From Holothuria scabra (lineage: Eukaryota > Echinodermata > Holothuroidea > Aspidochirotida > Holothuriidae): a stretch of 64,000 nucleotides of DNA. Below the pieces are notes generated by a model. It did no database searches and was not told the origin of the DNA. It was given only the letters and a program-made list of their open reading frames with translations. Below are positions 35,308 to 48,255 of this stretch, in pieces. Position 1 is the first letter of the stretch, and each line of letters starts with the position of its first letter. The stretch covers positions 20,353,318 through 20,417,317 of the forward strand of contig CM074188.1 of the NCBI GenBank assembly GCA_037179385.1. The letters are read 5' to 3'. A program made the position numbers and the translations under genes.

Positions 35308-36445
35308 TAGAAAAATAAGCAAATGTGACGTCACACATCGAGAAGAAAATTCGTGTAACTACAACTGTTTTTAGTGCAAAGCAAAACATCGGAAGCTAAA
35401 TTTCTCATCTGTGAATGATGGTGGACGATTTGCCTTGGTGATTATGGTGATTAAAAAATGCAAGCGTTCTATCCAGGCAACAGGACTGTTTTGTTGCTAT
35501 GCAATCATTTTCCATTATTGCTTGCATGCTTTAAAAGAGGATTGCCCGCCGTATTGAGTAACTGACTTGACCTACTTGTATTCGTTTTTTTTATTTGTAG
35601 CTTTAATCCATATTCAAAAGCTGAGATGGCGTTTATCAATCCTTATTAATCTATTTTGTTTAATAATGGATATTTTAAATTTAATAAAAAGGAAAATATG
35701 TTGGAAAAAAGGAGAGCATTAATATAATCTTTTCCTTTTGATGTAATGAAAAAGAAAACGAGAATGAATTAAACGTTCCTTTGATGACTTTGTGAGACAT
35801 TTGGGACTTAAACTAGATATCCATCGTATACGTTTTCTTTTTAAATGAAAAATTTTTCTTTCCAATGTTTGGTAGAATATTGTTAGTTTAGAACGTGGGT
35901 TTCGAATGTCTACAAGAGATAAGAGTGCAATATGGGTAGAAATAGTACCCCGGTACCATCGGACTTGCACCGTGTACATGAAGCCCATTTTGTTCGCATC
36001 TTGGACACGACGAGGATTTACTTGACCGCATGTAGGAATAATTCGTTAACTCTTCATTCTGTGATTATTAACGCATGCAGTACTTCCTCCTTGCGACAAA
36101 AGCATCTGATCGACCACTTACATAGGACGCAGATTATCTAAGTTACATCAGTCTTCTACCGACTCATAGAATAGTAGGCGTAAATTGTAATTCGCAGACT
36201 GGTCTCAAAACAGTCCGTGTTTGGTAGGCGAACCTAACTGAAATTACCTGATTTTTCCAGGTTTTTTAGGTGTTTCAGGTGTCAGTGTGTATCGTTCGCA
36301 GGGTGCTTTGCGACAGAACGCAGACGGTTAGACGATCGGTCTCAAGACAAGAAAAACGAATTAAAGTAATTTTTTCCCCAAAGTTGTAAATTTTTCTTGA
36401 TGGGTTGCAGACTGTTCTCAGAGTGATTGCTTCCTATCGTATACT
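35308..36445. other. No gene seen
   Basis: AT-rich sequence. Overlapping short frames at 35719-36141 have no splice support. Confidence 0.4.
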
Positions 36446-36565
36446 AGCTTTTTCTAAAGTCCTCCCGACCCCCTGGCAAAGGGCCGTTCGGCCAAACCAA
36501 AACTTTCACTGCTTCCCGAAGAAGCTTTTACGTCCACTGAAGGACAATACGTGACTAACTTGCGC
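36446..36565. repeat. Dispersed repeat with GGGCCGTTCGG core, copy 1
   Basis: The block reads TTTTTCTAAAGTCCTCCCGAC, then GGCAAAGGGCCGTTCGGCCA, then TGCTTCCCGAAGAAGC and GAAGGACAA. Close copies lie at 45885-45990 and, shorter, at 46072-46125; a weaker relative may be at 55375-55430. Non-coding and of unknown class. Confidence 0.7.
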
Positions 36566-38783
36566 TAGGCAAGATTTTTGTCGTAATCGCGAGTTGAACG
36601 CAGCATATTTTTTTTCGGAAACCTATTTTGAACACGACCCACGCTCGGTGGGAGGTCACCAGGGTGTAAAGTAGTGAAGGGGCAACCTGAAGTACAGTAC
36701 ACATTAGTGTGTTCAGTGCAAACCAGGCGGGTCGATGGCTCTGGGGCGCAAAATGTTCTTCATGAAACTAATATCTGGGTGTATCAATGGCATTGAAATT
36801 GTGCAAAATGTTACACTAAATCACAGTGTTAGCAAAATATACGCGAGCACACACGCACCTACATACACAAACGCGCATGCGCTACACGTTGACTTCACAA
36901 TATTTTCCAAGACCTCATTGTTTTCTTTGGTGTATTTTTATCCTCATTTCTAACTTTTAACAAGAGAGTGTTTATTGTTAAATTTTCAAGGACTTCAGAA
37001 ATTGATTGAGAGGTAGGTCTTAAAGGCAAATGATCCGCCATTGTTTTGTTCTTCAATCTAAATTAAAAAAATACGAACAAGTACATGCACATAGGGTCTT
37101 CATAGCACAAGAATGGACTGGATAATTAGCCTATGCCACTGACTTTCATAACACCAAATTTCACCATGAAAAACTACAAAGTACCGAGTATTTTTTAAGA
37201 CAACTTGCATCTCCAGTGGATATCAATTTCAATTTAAAAAGTATAGCACCGACGGTCTACTTATAACTATTAAGATATGGGCCTAATATAAGCAGCTTAA
37301 GCGAGAGGAGAGAGAGGACAATCAAAATGTTTGATGGGGTTGGGCTCATCCCAGGAGATATGTAGACTTCCTTTAATCTTATGTAGAGCTGTAGGGCTTA
37401 GTCGGAAATCAGCTAACGAACGTGAAAGAGTTTTGGTCACATTTTGCAGATAGCAGATTTTTAAAGATGTTTGTTAAGATGCGTTTTTTGTTTCTCAAGT
37501 AATTTCCATGTATTCTTTTAGGCAGGTGTCCGTGGGCATTATCTATACAGCAAGCGTTAGCGTTTCACAAATAAAATTTACAGGTTATATTGGACTTACA
37601 ACTTAAAGGTGTTTTGACTTTTTATGAACAAATAAGGTACTTCAAAGAATACAAACAGTTCACGTGATTTTCAATCAATATTAGTGCAATACATACTTAT
37701 CAGCTCTCTCAGTTTAGATTGTGCCAGGACATCATAGTCCACAAAGTAAGGAGGTTTGTATATCTACCGGTTATTGTATTGGGCAGATTCTTCAGTAATC
37801 CCCCAACTCTTTAAACTTTAATCTTTATGCAATATGAGCTTTATATCAACAAATTATTGTTTCAAAAGGGCAGAAATTTCGGCGCGTTCGCGCTCCGGAA
37901 AACATCCCTCATACAGTGATGTTCATATTTGCAAGAAAAATCGGAAAACTTAGCTACTACTTACAAGCCCGAAACATGCTATTTCCGGCTGTTTTAGGGG
38001 TTGCGATTTTCAAAGTTTTCTGTACGCTCCTCGCCAACGGAAGATAGTTTTTCTAGCAAGACTTTATATTCTAGGCGGTGGAACCATTGGCCTACCGTTC
38101 ACTAATGCTCTCATACACACCTGTCATCAGGTACCTTTCAGCCCTGTCAGTTGTGTAGTCTTTGTAGATGGATTCTTTAGCTATTGAAGTGTCAAAATTT
38201 TATCCATGTTCAATGTTGCAGGGCTGTGGCGTTAAGCCACAGGAGGGAGGGGGGATTGCGCCCTTGCTCAAAAAAGTAAAAAATTCGAAAATTTGCAATT
38301 TGAGGCACCAGTCAAATATAGTGCAGTTTTTCCAAGTTTTACTTCATAAAATTCCGAATTATTCCTAATAAAAGTTCGATATCTGAAATTATTAGTTTTA
38401 AAAGCTGGAATTGATCACTCAATAAAGCAGTCAGTGGTTAGTTTTTCCTAGCCGCTACAGTGCCGTTTCCCTAAACTTTTCTTCAATATAAGCTTTCACT
38501 TTTGTCTAAAAGAAGAAACAAAGTTTCTAGAGATTTTAATGTAGCCTTAATCCGCATTCCTTACATAGCACGACCTTTAGTCGCCATGCTATCTCAGATA
38601 TATGCTTAAAGGAAACGCACATTCTTCGATAGTCCCCCAAATATGCAAATTTCCTTACAGGAAACCCTAAATATAATCTATTTTCTGCAACACAAGCCCC
38701 GTATTTACAAACGTGTAAAAGGTTCCAAATTTTCGGTACGTAACTTATACAGTAGCGTTCGCACTTACGAAAAAAAAATAGAT
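36566..38783. other. No gene; scattered repeat fragments
   Basis: Contains a CAGATTCTTCAGTAATCCCCC segment at about 37783 shared with about 63749, a GCGCGTTCGCGC dyad near 37880, a degenerate GC-rich module at 37976-38045 and CA-rich sequence near 36850. No exon could be supported. Confidence 0.45.
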
Positions 38784-39012
38784 ATATTTTAAAAAAAGTT
38801 GTTCTTGCTCGTAGAGAGCAAAAAAATTAGCATAAAAATGTAGCTTTTGGTCAATGGGGTAGGGTGAGTTGCATGGTCCAAAATTGTACCCCCTCAACAC
38901 TTCCCTTAAGGCCCCAAGACACCCAAAAACTAACACAGCTTAACTAGTACAAAATCGGGACACCTCCGTGCTATTGTCCCCCCGGACAGTCAGGTCTGGT
39001 ATAACGCCACTG
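38784..39012. mobile_element. hAT-like right end, relative of 915-1051
   Basis: It shares TTGGTCAATGGGRTAGGG, ATGGTCCAAAATTGT and a CTCGTAGA segment with 915-1051, and ends AACGCCACTG at about 39012. The left end is not visible. Confidence 0.6.
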
Positions 39013-40229
39013 TTGGTATGTGAAGAAAACTTAACAGCTTTTTTTGGAAAAATGTTGAATTTCATGAGCCAACTCAATGAGCCACTTTAACCTTTATTAC
39101 AACAGTTAAATTTATTTTCATTCTTATCTCTTTTTTAAGGCCCAGATGTAACGCTTTTGTAAGCCAGCGACCCAGTATCGTGTTCTTACACAAAATTAAA
39201 GGCAACTGATTTCTTTCAAGGGCGTGAAAAATGGCTGGCGTGGCATATTATACATGCATACTAAAATGACTTAAAGTAAGACACCATTAGCCAATTTCAA
39301 GTTAGAAAAACCTTCTTAAAGTAAAGACAAGGAGAAATGTTTTTTCCTAAATTTGTTTGTCCTTGGAAGTTATTGCATTACCGTTTTTGTGCAAAAATAA
39401 GCTTAAGGCAAGGTTGGTTTTTCAATGATACAAACCCATCATTACAGATTGAGATGATGTACTGTAGGCTAACAGGTGTCATTGACTTCTATTAATGGAA
39501 CAAAATGAAGTATTAGTGAATGTTCGATCCTTTTACTTCCTCATACTCACTCAACTTGCCTTAAAACTGACTCTTTTTAAAAAAGGAAGTACGGAATAAT
39601 GAAACGAAACAGGAATTAAGGACATTTTCTTTATTGCCTACAGCTAATGGAAGAATTTTATGTCCACAAAGAAACATTGCAAATAACACATGATGTATAG
39701 TTTTATAAGACTTTCATCATGTTCGACATGCCGATAATGATGTGCCCACAACCAGGCCCTCCAAGTTCGTGTGTAATCATTGCTTATCTTCGCTTAATCT
39801 TCAGGATGTTCTTGCAGAGAGATTTATCAATAAAATAGAGTTTTAAGAGGCGTTAAGCAGCTTATCTTTAAAAACCCTGTAACTATGCCCAAATAAAACG
39901 AGATAACGCCGACGGTTTAAGATGTAATTGAAAAAATGAGATCATTATAGGGGGACAGTTCTTTAAGTCACTGTAATATGTTGACAAAGGTTCGTCGTTT
40001 TAAGTATGGCACTTAGCATAATATGATAAACGCTAGGGCTACTTGATTTGTTTTCAAGGTTAGCTATACAGAGGGAACGGACTGCGGTTTACGTTACTCC
40101 ATGGCGGCCCTCCTGTCAACGCAGTATGGAATAAAATAAAAAATAAAAGCATTTTGTTTTATGATTCGAATTTACTACTTCTAGCAGGTGGGGCGAACCG
40201 TAAGCATATCGTAGTTCCTAAAAGAATCC
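39013..40229. other. No gene seen
   Basis: AT-rich, apparently unique sequence without supported exons or paired transposon ends. Confidence 0.45.
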
Positions 40230-40400
40230 TTTAAGGACGTTCATAAAAACGAACACGACCTAGGGCTGCGAGCATATACGTATTCAACGTTCTTGACACC
40301 GTTCTACTATCAGGCTTCTGAACTTAGAGTGTGGACCTGCCCATATTGACCCTTTCGAAACAGTTCTGTAAAGCAGTGTTGTATTAGCATATTCATTCAT
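40230..40400 (+). repeat. Penelope-like 3-prime tail remnant
   Basis: It shares in order TTCAACGTT, TTCTACTATCAGGCTTCTGA, and GAAACAGTTCTGTAAAGC with 53060-53140, which is the tail of the split Penelope-like element. CTGA and CGAAAC flank a stretch that could hold stem II of a hammerhead, but the core reads CTGAACT instead of CUGANGA. Confidence 0.5.
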
Positions 40401-43149
40401 ACTTTGGTAATAATTATCAACGCCTATTCGTCCATTGTGGCTAGTCAGGTGACCGTGCGATTTCCCGCGATAAAATCCACGTGACTGCTCTTTAACCCTG
40501 TCGTGCATTATCCTCAGCCAATGCACGGTTCAGCGTTCATTAGCCTTTAATCAGAATCTTTAAATATATATTCATATATACATATACGAACTAAGAAGAA
40601 GACCATGGGAGACGATCCGTCATTGATAAAGTCAGTGTCATTATATCAGAAGCGGAGACACATCATCGGTTGGCGCGGAGCGTACAAAGAAAAAAAAGGC
40701 CAAAATTACGTCCGAGATCACCGGAAATGGCCATTTCCGGCCTAACTAACGTGATATCATAGCAACTGTCAGAGGCTTATTTCATAAAAAGGTAAAAAGG
40801 TCTATCGTAAAAAGTATAGGAAAGTTAAAGTTGTATTATTGCCTTAAAAGGGGGATTAAGTTTCTGAATCGAGTGAAAAGAACATAATTGAGCAGTGGCC
40901 TAGCTAAACTTTTTTCCGGGGGTGGAAGCGGCCCAAATTTTCCGAACTTAAGTTGTGGACGCCGTTTCTCTAGGGACGTGATATGCCGCCAAAATTCCTG
41001 CACTTATTCAGCAAAGTTTTGAAAATGTGGAGCTTGTATTGAAAAACAATCGGGATTCTGGGTTCCCTACATAAGGAAATCTGAAAAGTTCGGGATTACT
41101 GAATAATCTGTATTTTTATGGGCCAGTCTGAGATAGCACAGCTACCAAATATCCTTATTGCCACAGAGTGTTATCTACGACCTACAAATTGAGGCTGTAC
41201 GATGAAACTTGAAGAGTCAAGAGCTTATGTTAGGGAAAATTTGGAATTTAATGATCGACAGTTCATAAAAATAGCTCTGTAGTTGCCGATATCACTTAGC
41301 AATCTTTAACCTCTTGGACAGCTGCTTCCCACCTGGGCACAAACTGCATACTCTACTCAACAGAAACACGGTAAAACTGAGTTACAGCTACATGGCAAAC
41401 ATGGACCAAATTATATCAGTGCACAATATACTGGCAAAACAGGAAGCACAACCAGCAACACAGTCAAGCCTCGCTGTAAGCGTTAATGAGGCTTGTGACG
41501 TCATCCTCTAAAATGGAAACTCCGCCCACAAGAGAAAATCATGAGTTTCGCAGAAAAGGTACCTAACATGCTGGGGGAACATCAAGCTTCTGAATAATGC
41601 ATAAAAAGGCGTTACTTGTTGCTGTATCCTTGGTCATTTGAAATCTTCAAGTCTTTTCTTTTCTAAAAATATCGTGAGGTATTGTTTCTTTCGCAATTTC
41701 ACAGAGAAATTTTCCATCAAAAACAGGTCAACTTTTGGTGGGGTTTTTTGACTGGCCTCAAATTTTGCGAATACCTGACCGTATTCAGGATAATTGGGGT
41801 GTAAAACGTCCAAAATCGAGTGTTTGAGACATAAAGCTAACTGCTGATACCTATTACACTACGAGCAAAACAACAAAATATTTGCAATGAACGTTTTTGC
41901 AAGTTGGAATTTTGCACTTTTTGGCCACGTAGAGCATCGCACAAGGCGGTCACGTTATGGTTAACATATGGTAAACTATTGTCATTGTCTTTTGATTCTA
42001 GGCTGCTAACTAGGATACTATTTTAGTCATTATGCCAAGTAATAAAGTGAATTTTAATACGACTAACATATTGTAGGCCCTTTTAAGGCTTTAAACCACT
42101 AACAAATAACATTAAAACTTTACAGACAGGCCTAGTCTATACCAGGCCTTGGCCTATGCATGCTAAAACTGCACACTATGGTACATAGTGAATGTATGAA
42201 TGTGCATTGATGATCTGCGATCATCATACAGATACTACTTTACTACTAGTGCTTGCTTGCTGTATGAGTGAGTTTCCATTCCAGAAAAAAACTTGCAAAA
42301 AATTTTAAGAGGCCTGTAGCACACAATTATTGTGTCATATGCACCTTGTGAGTTGAATCGGAGCAATGTACAGTACCAACGATGAAGATGAAGAACCAAA
42401 ATAAGCAAATTAGTGTTACACTTACAGGTATTGCAGGCTTTATGAAACAATTGATATATAGCCATTCCTTTACACATACACTTTACCAGCCTGTCGGTTC
42501 TTTCATATGGTTTTACCAGACAAAGTCAAGAATTTTCAAAGGGGAAATGACTTGAGGAATGTACTTAGAGTATATGGAATGCGCACCTATAAGAGCTCCA
42601 TCAGTTTCAGGATTTTTTGTTTATTATTTTGCCTGGGACACTGTTCTCAGTTTTCTTACTTACCGTATTTTTGTACTGTTGTGCTGAATCATATTTCTAC
42701 ACAAATGAATTAATTGTGCCTTAGTTCTCAGCCTGTTCCTGTTGAAATGTAATTGCTAGTTATAGCCTACACCTACTAGTGCTCTAGGCCAATTTGGGGG
42801 TTAAGGTCAAGATGAGCTTGCATTGCTATACCTTTTCTTGTATTGTTAGATAATGTGATGAAGCCCCGCGACTCCGCCATGTCGAGTAAAGTGATGTAGT
42901 ACGGGGATCCTGCGTATGGTAGTATCCAGAAACAAAAAAAAACAAAAAAAAAAAAAACAGATGGAGAGTTCCAATCGATTTATTGATGATTTATTCGTTG
43001 ATTAAGTTGCAAAAAGGATGATCAAGTTTAAATCATTCTGCCGGCAAAAAAAAGGAGTTATTATCTGCAGCTAGGTTACTCAAGTGCTCCTCGTCTGAAG
43101 TCTGATGCACGAGTGTCCTGCTTGCGGGCTCGGTCTTGGAAACCTCGTG
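40401..43149. other. No gene seen; one hAT-like left end
   Basis: A GC-rich module lies at 40655-40745. A hAT-like left end CAGTGGCCTAGCTAAAC starts near 40894 without a visible partner. A possible 33-nt minus-strand exon with a GTAAGTAAG donor lies at about 42664-42696 but cannot be linked to others. The A-rich tract at 42933-42960 is simple sequence. Confidence 0.4.
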
Positions 43150-43406
43150 CGAGCTCCGAAGACCTGCAGTCCCCTGATTGGTCAAAAGTTATGACGCACC
43201 AATGCAAATGAATGTAATGATATAAATGACCAATGAGGAGGCTGCAAAGGGGGAAATTGGCCACACCTCGAAAATATGGGTTACAGTGTTCACGTAGAAC
43301 TACGGCAATATGATATGTCACGTCCACCGGTAACACGTGACGGGAAACAGGAAGGGCCCTGGAAATCTAGAACAAAAGGAAGGGAGAGTTGCTCGTAAAC
43401 AACAAG
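43150..43406 (+). promoter_or_regulatory. Promoter-like region
   Basis: Clustered motifs: CTGATTGGTC and ACCAATGCAAAT (two CCAAT-type sites of opposite orientation plus an octamer), TGACGCA, ACAGGAAGGG and AAAGGAAGGGAG (ETS-like), then AACAAGATGGCGTC, a YY1-like element overlapping an ATG. TATA-less promoters of broadly expressed animal genes often look like this. No expression evidence. Confidence 0.4.
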
Positions 43407-43478
43407 ATGGCGTCTGCTAAAGGTCATGGAGAGTGCACCATACTACATAACAGTATAATGGCACAAATGGGATTCTGA
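43407..43478 (+). CDS. Possible start exon at a YY1-like ATG
   Basis: The ATG sits in a good initiation context (ACAAGATGG) directly after the promoter-like region. Without splicing the frame is only 23 codons (MASAKGHGECTILHNSIMA...) before TGA. A splice donor may exist at AAAG then GTCATG, but it is poor. No downstream exon was identified. Treat as the possible beginning of a plus-strand gene. Confidence 0.25.
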   Translation: MASAKGHGECTILHNSIMAQMGF

Positions 43479-44942
43479 GTCAGTGTATCTTACAGGACAA
43501 TTTTTCTCTACACAAGCAAAATGCCAATTTACTGACCTAAGAATTTTGGTTGTGCACTTGTGTCCTGTATCATCAGCTGTTAATTCTGATGGATGAAATC
43601 TTATATGTTCTTCCGAAACTGCCTTCTCATTTGAAGTGTAAACTGTTGTTATTTTACACCGCTAACTGAGCAGAGGAGAGATGAAAAATGTAGCAATTGC
43701 CCCATAGTAATGACATATTACAGTCAAAGTTTTTTTCACTAACTTGAATTAACTTGATGGCCTGTTGTTACCTTGAACTCTCAGTCGATAGGCCTATGCC
43801 TCCAGTTGTGCATGGGGGAGGGGTTTTGTACTGAGTACCCAGTTCCCTAAAAAACTTAAGACCCACCCAGTTCCACATGCTGCTCACAACTTATATTACT
43901 AAACAAAGTGTTTCTGATCTTTATTTCTTCGACCTCACCACCTAAGGATAGGACTGACTGTATAGCGTTAATTACCCCAGAGTTCACTAACAAGCCTTAC
44001 AAGAGAACTTCACATTCCAATATCCCTCCATTTTACCTCTTTATTGTCTAGTTTAATGCCACAATTTTTCTGTCATGTAATTGTTTGAAATAATTTATGA
44101 GTCTAGTACAATAACTGAGATTTACTGATTGTATAATGTGGCAACGTGCAAAGTGTATGGCCATGTATGTCAAAAGGTTACCATGAGTCGGTCAATTATT
44201 AGGTGTTGTACAACATGCCGTACGTTGTATTACACTGTGGTGATCGACTCAAGGCACTGACGTACTTAAGACACAATCACTATAACCCTTGCATCGGTAG
44301 CCACTTAATCGTTACAATGTTTTCAAAAATTGACTCTCAATGTAATTTTCCTGCTATTTATATGTAAATCAAACGTAAAGAAAGACTCGACGAGGTTAAC
44401 ATGATTAATACTTATGTGGAGGATATTTTCTCGCTCGGTGTAGTTCCATTTTCGCGCAACTAATGCAAACACCTAAGTACGGGAAATTGGGCTTTTTACG
44501 TACGGCGCAAGGCAGTGTCAATACCTGCTCTAAGCTTTGCGAATACCTGACCGTATTCAGAAATATTTCATGGTAATGTTAGATTTTTTAGGTGGATAAG
44601 GAAATTTCTGATGTACCCTCTTTCTGGCATACCGTGCCCAAAAACTTGTTTTCGAGAAAAAACCAGATTTTCCGAACAGAATGAAAACTGTTTTTACGAG
44701 TTCAAAACATCGTCTCAAATTCATTGCTTTGTGTATAAAATACTTCAAAAATGTTGCGAAACTATCGGAAAATGTGTTCTCTATTAATTTTAATGATGAT
44801 TTTGTAGGATTATGTGTTTTTCATGTCGAAATTTGGATTTGAAAACAGTTAGTTTTTGCTAATTATATATGCAAAGGCTGTGACGTCATGCATACTCAAA
44901 TTAGAAAAGAAGCGACTTTTGGTGGCTGTGGGGACGGGCTGA

Positions 44943-45174
44943 ACGCGAAGCAACTACAATTGCAGAAAGCAAAGCGAGTGCCCATTGGAAGGCAACTGCC
45001 TCACGAACAACATTGTGTACCAAGCAACTGTAACACGCCACGACAACCACAACGAAGAAACATACATTGGTCTAACAGAGAACACATTTAAAACAAGATA
45101 CAACGCCCACAAGTGTAGCTTCAAACGCAAAGACAAAAGAAACGCAACAACACTCAGTGAATACATCTGGAACC
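44943..45174 (+). pseudogene. Penelope-like element, GIY-YIG part, segment 1
   Basis: The frame is open after a TGA at 44940-44942 and reads NCRKQSECPLEGNCL, then NNIVYQATV (GIY position), ETYIGLTENTFKTRYNAHKC (YIG and R/H positions) and LSEYIWNL. This is the cysteine-linker and GIY-YIG endonuclease of a Penelope-like retroelement, from a different lineage than the copy at 32426-33085. Everything upstream, including the reverse transcriptase, is missing. The frame breaks at 45174, where a 4.39-kb inverted-repeat element is inserted, and resumes at 49574 after the duplicated GGAACC. Two insertions and a frameshift make it a pseudogene. Confidence 0.87.
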
Positions 45175-45239
45175 TACGGAAGCGTAGAAGGGCCATTCAA
45201 AAGAATAAAGAACTGTCTCGGCAAAGTGACAATTTTCGT

Positions 45240-45690
45240 AAAATTGACATTTTGACGACTTATTGGACTCCTTAAAATGGCAAAATTCGGAAAATTGAAA
45301 TTTTGCCGACTAAACAACATCTCGTCAAAATGACAAAATTCCGAAAATTGTTATTTTGTCGAGAAAGAACATATTGTCAAAATGGCTAAATTCCGAAAAT
45401 TGTCCTTTTTCCGAAATACAACATCTCGTCAGCATGGCAAAATTCAGAAAACTGTCATTTTGCCGAGTAACAACATGTTGTCAAAATGGCAAAATTCGGA
45501 AGATTGACATTTTGCCGAGTTAGAACATCTCGTCAACATGGCAAAATTTGGAATTTTGTCATTTTGTCGAGTTAAACATCCCGTCAAAATAACAAAATTC
45601 GGAAAATATGACATTTTGCCTACAAAAAAACATCTTGTCAAAACGGCAAAATTTGGAAAATTGCCATTTCGCCTAGTAAGGACCTTCAGG
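45240..45690. repeat. Tandem array in the left foldback arm
   Basis: Seven or so units of about 60 bp, each with CAAAATGGCAAAATTCGGAA then TTGACATTTTGCCGAG, spaced by AACATCTCGTC. The unit is itself partly palindromic (TGGCAAAAT / ATTTTGCC). The inverted counterpart is at about 48970-49530. Confidence 0.85.
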
Positions 45691-45884
45691 GCGAAATTCT
45701 ATGGAAACGCTAAGGTGCCATCAAATTACGAACTAAGTCATCGCATTATCTTAACATTTTGAAACAAAATGATGAAATGAGTCTTATTATCTAAACATTT
45801 TGAAGAAAAATGATTAAAAAAAAAATCGCGCAAAAAACGTGCAGTATTTCAACAGGTCAAAATTTTTGCATTGAATTACTCACT

Positions 45885-46125
45885 TACTTTTTCCAAAGTC
45901 CTCCCGACCCTCTGGAAAAGGGCCGTTCGGCGAAACCAAACTTGAAACTGCTTCCCGAAGAAGCTGTACGTTGACTTAAGGACAACACTTGACCAACCTC
46001 AAGGCCTTCAGGCCTTTTACATTATTGGTCTGTCAAGCATGGCTCCATTCTAGACTGAATTACTCACTTATACTCTTTCCAAAATCCTCCCGACCCTCTG
46101 CCAAAGGGCCGTTCGACGAAACCAA
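45885..46125. repeat. GGGCCGTTCGG repeat, copies 2 and 3
   Basis: Two copies of the block described at 36446, at 45885-45990 and 46072-46125, in the same orientation. They follow CATTGAATTACTCACTTAC and GACTGAATTACTCACTTA respectively, so the flanking sequence is duplicated too. They lie inside the foldback element. Confidence 0.7.
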
Positions 46126-46795
46126 ATTTAGAAATGCTCATTACTCACTTATGCAAGTGATAAATTTAGCATATTGTCAATTTGCAGAAAAATGACGGAT
46201 TTCGGATCTGCTTTAGATTCCTTTTCCACATTTTAAAGTGGTAGAATAAAGTGCGTCGTGATTAGTACAATTTCGCGTATTTTCATAACCAAAAAATTTC
46301 TGTATATCTGTGTGTTTGGGGCAATCTGACCTCTTGGGGCAGGAGGCGGGGGTAAAACTTCAAGACTTCAGATAACCCCTCAAATTCGTATTTGGGGTTG
46401 GGAAAATCTCTCTCTTTCATTTTACTGTCTCACCGGTTTTACCTTTGACTTTTTCCGGGGGCACTTTGCCCCTTCCCCTTGTCAGACCCTACAATTAAAT
46501 CTCTTTCTATAATTTTTTTCCCGTTGTTATTGGGACGTTAATGTCAGCTAAGTCTTAGCCTGCGTAGCTCCTCTGTGGCTACAGCCCCCTTTGAATTTTT
46601 TCGTATCGATGAGCCGGACCGAAAAAGCCGTCCGCCCTGCGGGCTATATAGCAAAGTCTAAACCCCCTTAAAATTGAACACAACAGCTACAGATCTAAAG
46701 TTTGTCTTAGTTTTTACTTGAATGCTTTACAAATCCGGGCTTGGTTTAAGACGAAAACAATAAATGGGATTTAATTACCCTTTTAGAAGCAGGGT

Positions 46796-46921
46796 ATCTG
46801 AACCAGTGTTTTAGTCGAGACCAGCATATCCAAGACCGAGACCAAAAGGTGTCGAGACCAAGACCAGGGCAGAATTCGAAACCGAGACTGACAAAGTCCA
46901 AGACCAAGACGAGACCGAATG
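46796..46921. repeat. GAGACCAAGACC-type simple repeat
   Basis: Irregular repeats of CCAAGACCGAGACCA and close variants over about 125 bp. Low complexity, non-coding. Confidence 0.7.
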
Positions 46922-47754
46922 TACATATTACATAGCAAAATAAACTGTCCAAAATTTTGAATACTTTTTAGAATTATTTTATTACCTAATGCTCCAAAAA
47001 TAACATGTAGCACCAAAAGCGCTTCTTCATTGATTTGTACATGTTTTATTTAATCCTATGCATGACCGTATGGGATGGGGCCGGGGGCTGCAGTCCCCCA
47101 AATTGGCCAAAACCTTGCTAAAATGGGGCAGACTTAAAATCGGGCAGAATTAATGACTTAATCCAAGTATTTTTCTCATGTGGCTAACATGACCGTATCC
47201 GACTCTTTCTCCTCGGGAGTGGTGCTTTTTTCTTCTCCAGATGCCCAACCAGAGCATAATCTCTGCACGACTGAGGCACCAAAGTCTGGCCGATTCAGCA
47301 AAGTAATGGCCCTTTGCGGGTGGCAGCCCCCCAACCTGCCCCGTGTCGTACGGCCCAGGTGGTCCTACTCCTCAAATTGGAGTCAGGCAGTGCTACAGAC
47401 GTTTAGTGTTGTGAATTTGATTGATGCATGAAACGAGTTTTTCCAACCCACAGAACTATAAGTCGCAGAACTCTATATAGTTATTGTCAAGTTTTCCGTT
47501 GGGCTAAACATGAACATGGACTACTTGCACCCTCACAGAATGCTTTCATTGCAGTTGAAGAACATGAGCGTTGAAAGAATGCCTGTAGAGAGGGGTGCTC
47601 AATGAGGGACAACGAGAGAAATTTTGATATAGAACCACTGGCGATACCACACTGGGGGCATTGCTAGGCTCCACTCAAGGCGTCGGAGGCGCAATCTAGC
47701 GCAAAGCGCGAGGCTCTTCGGGGAGGGGGGGTCAAGGGGCCCTCATTAGGGTCC

Positions 47755-48255
47755 ATGGGCCCTTGTAGTGGTGGGGTCCAACCGATCCAGGAGGCAAAGC
47801 CCCCTGACGTTCCTGGGTTTAAGGGTGTTTATGAGGTAGTAAAGTCGTTTTTAAGGGTTATTCTGTTGACCTATCATTGACCTAAAAATAACCTCGATGA
47901 TAACATCAACTAACACGGGTAAAATGAAACTAGTGAAACTACTACCAAGAGGGAATCGGGCTGACATTTTGAAAAAGGGGAGATGAACTATACAGAAAGA
48001 AATTAAAGGGAGTTCAATGTGAGTCCCAGTGGGGGTCCAGGGGGCTGGAAGCTCCTGAGTTTTAGGATGTTTGTGAGGTATTAAAGCCGTAATTTAACAG
48101 TAATTCTTTTGTCTTTACACTAATCTAACAGTTACTCTCAAGGTAACTCGAAGTAAAATGTTATTGTTAAAAAAGTCTAGTGAAACTACCATCAAGAGCA
48201 GATCCGGCTAATATTTAAAAGAAGTGGAGCTGAAACTAGAAGAGAAGGTAGTTGA
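47755..48255. repeat. Diverged tandem duplication, two units of about 240 bp
   Basis: Unit 1 (about 47765-48005) and unit 2 (about 48035-48255) share in order GGTCCA, CTGRGTTTWAGG, TGTTTRTGAGGTA, TAAAG, TAGTGAAACTAC and the GGGCTGACATTTTGAAAA / CGGCTAATATTTAAAAGA positions. Inside the foldback element, non-coding. Confidence 0.65.

Noticed and set aside
42664..42696. 33-nt minus-strand exon with GTAAGTAAG donor
   Set aside because: Too short to support and no phase-compatible neighbour was found.
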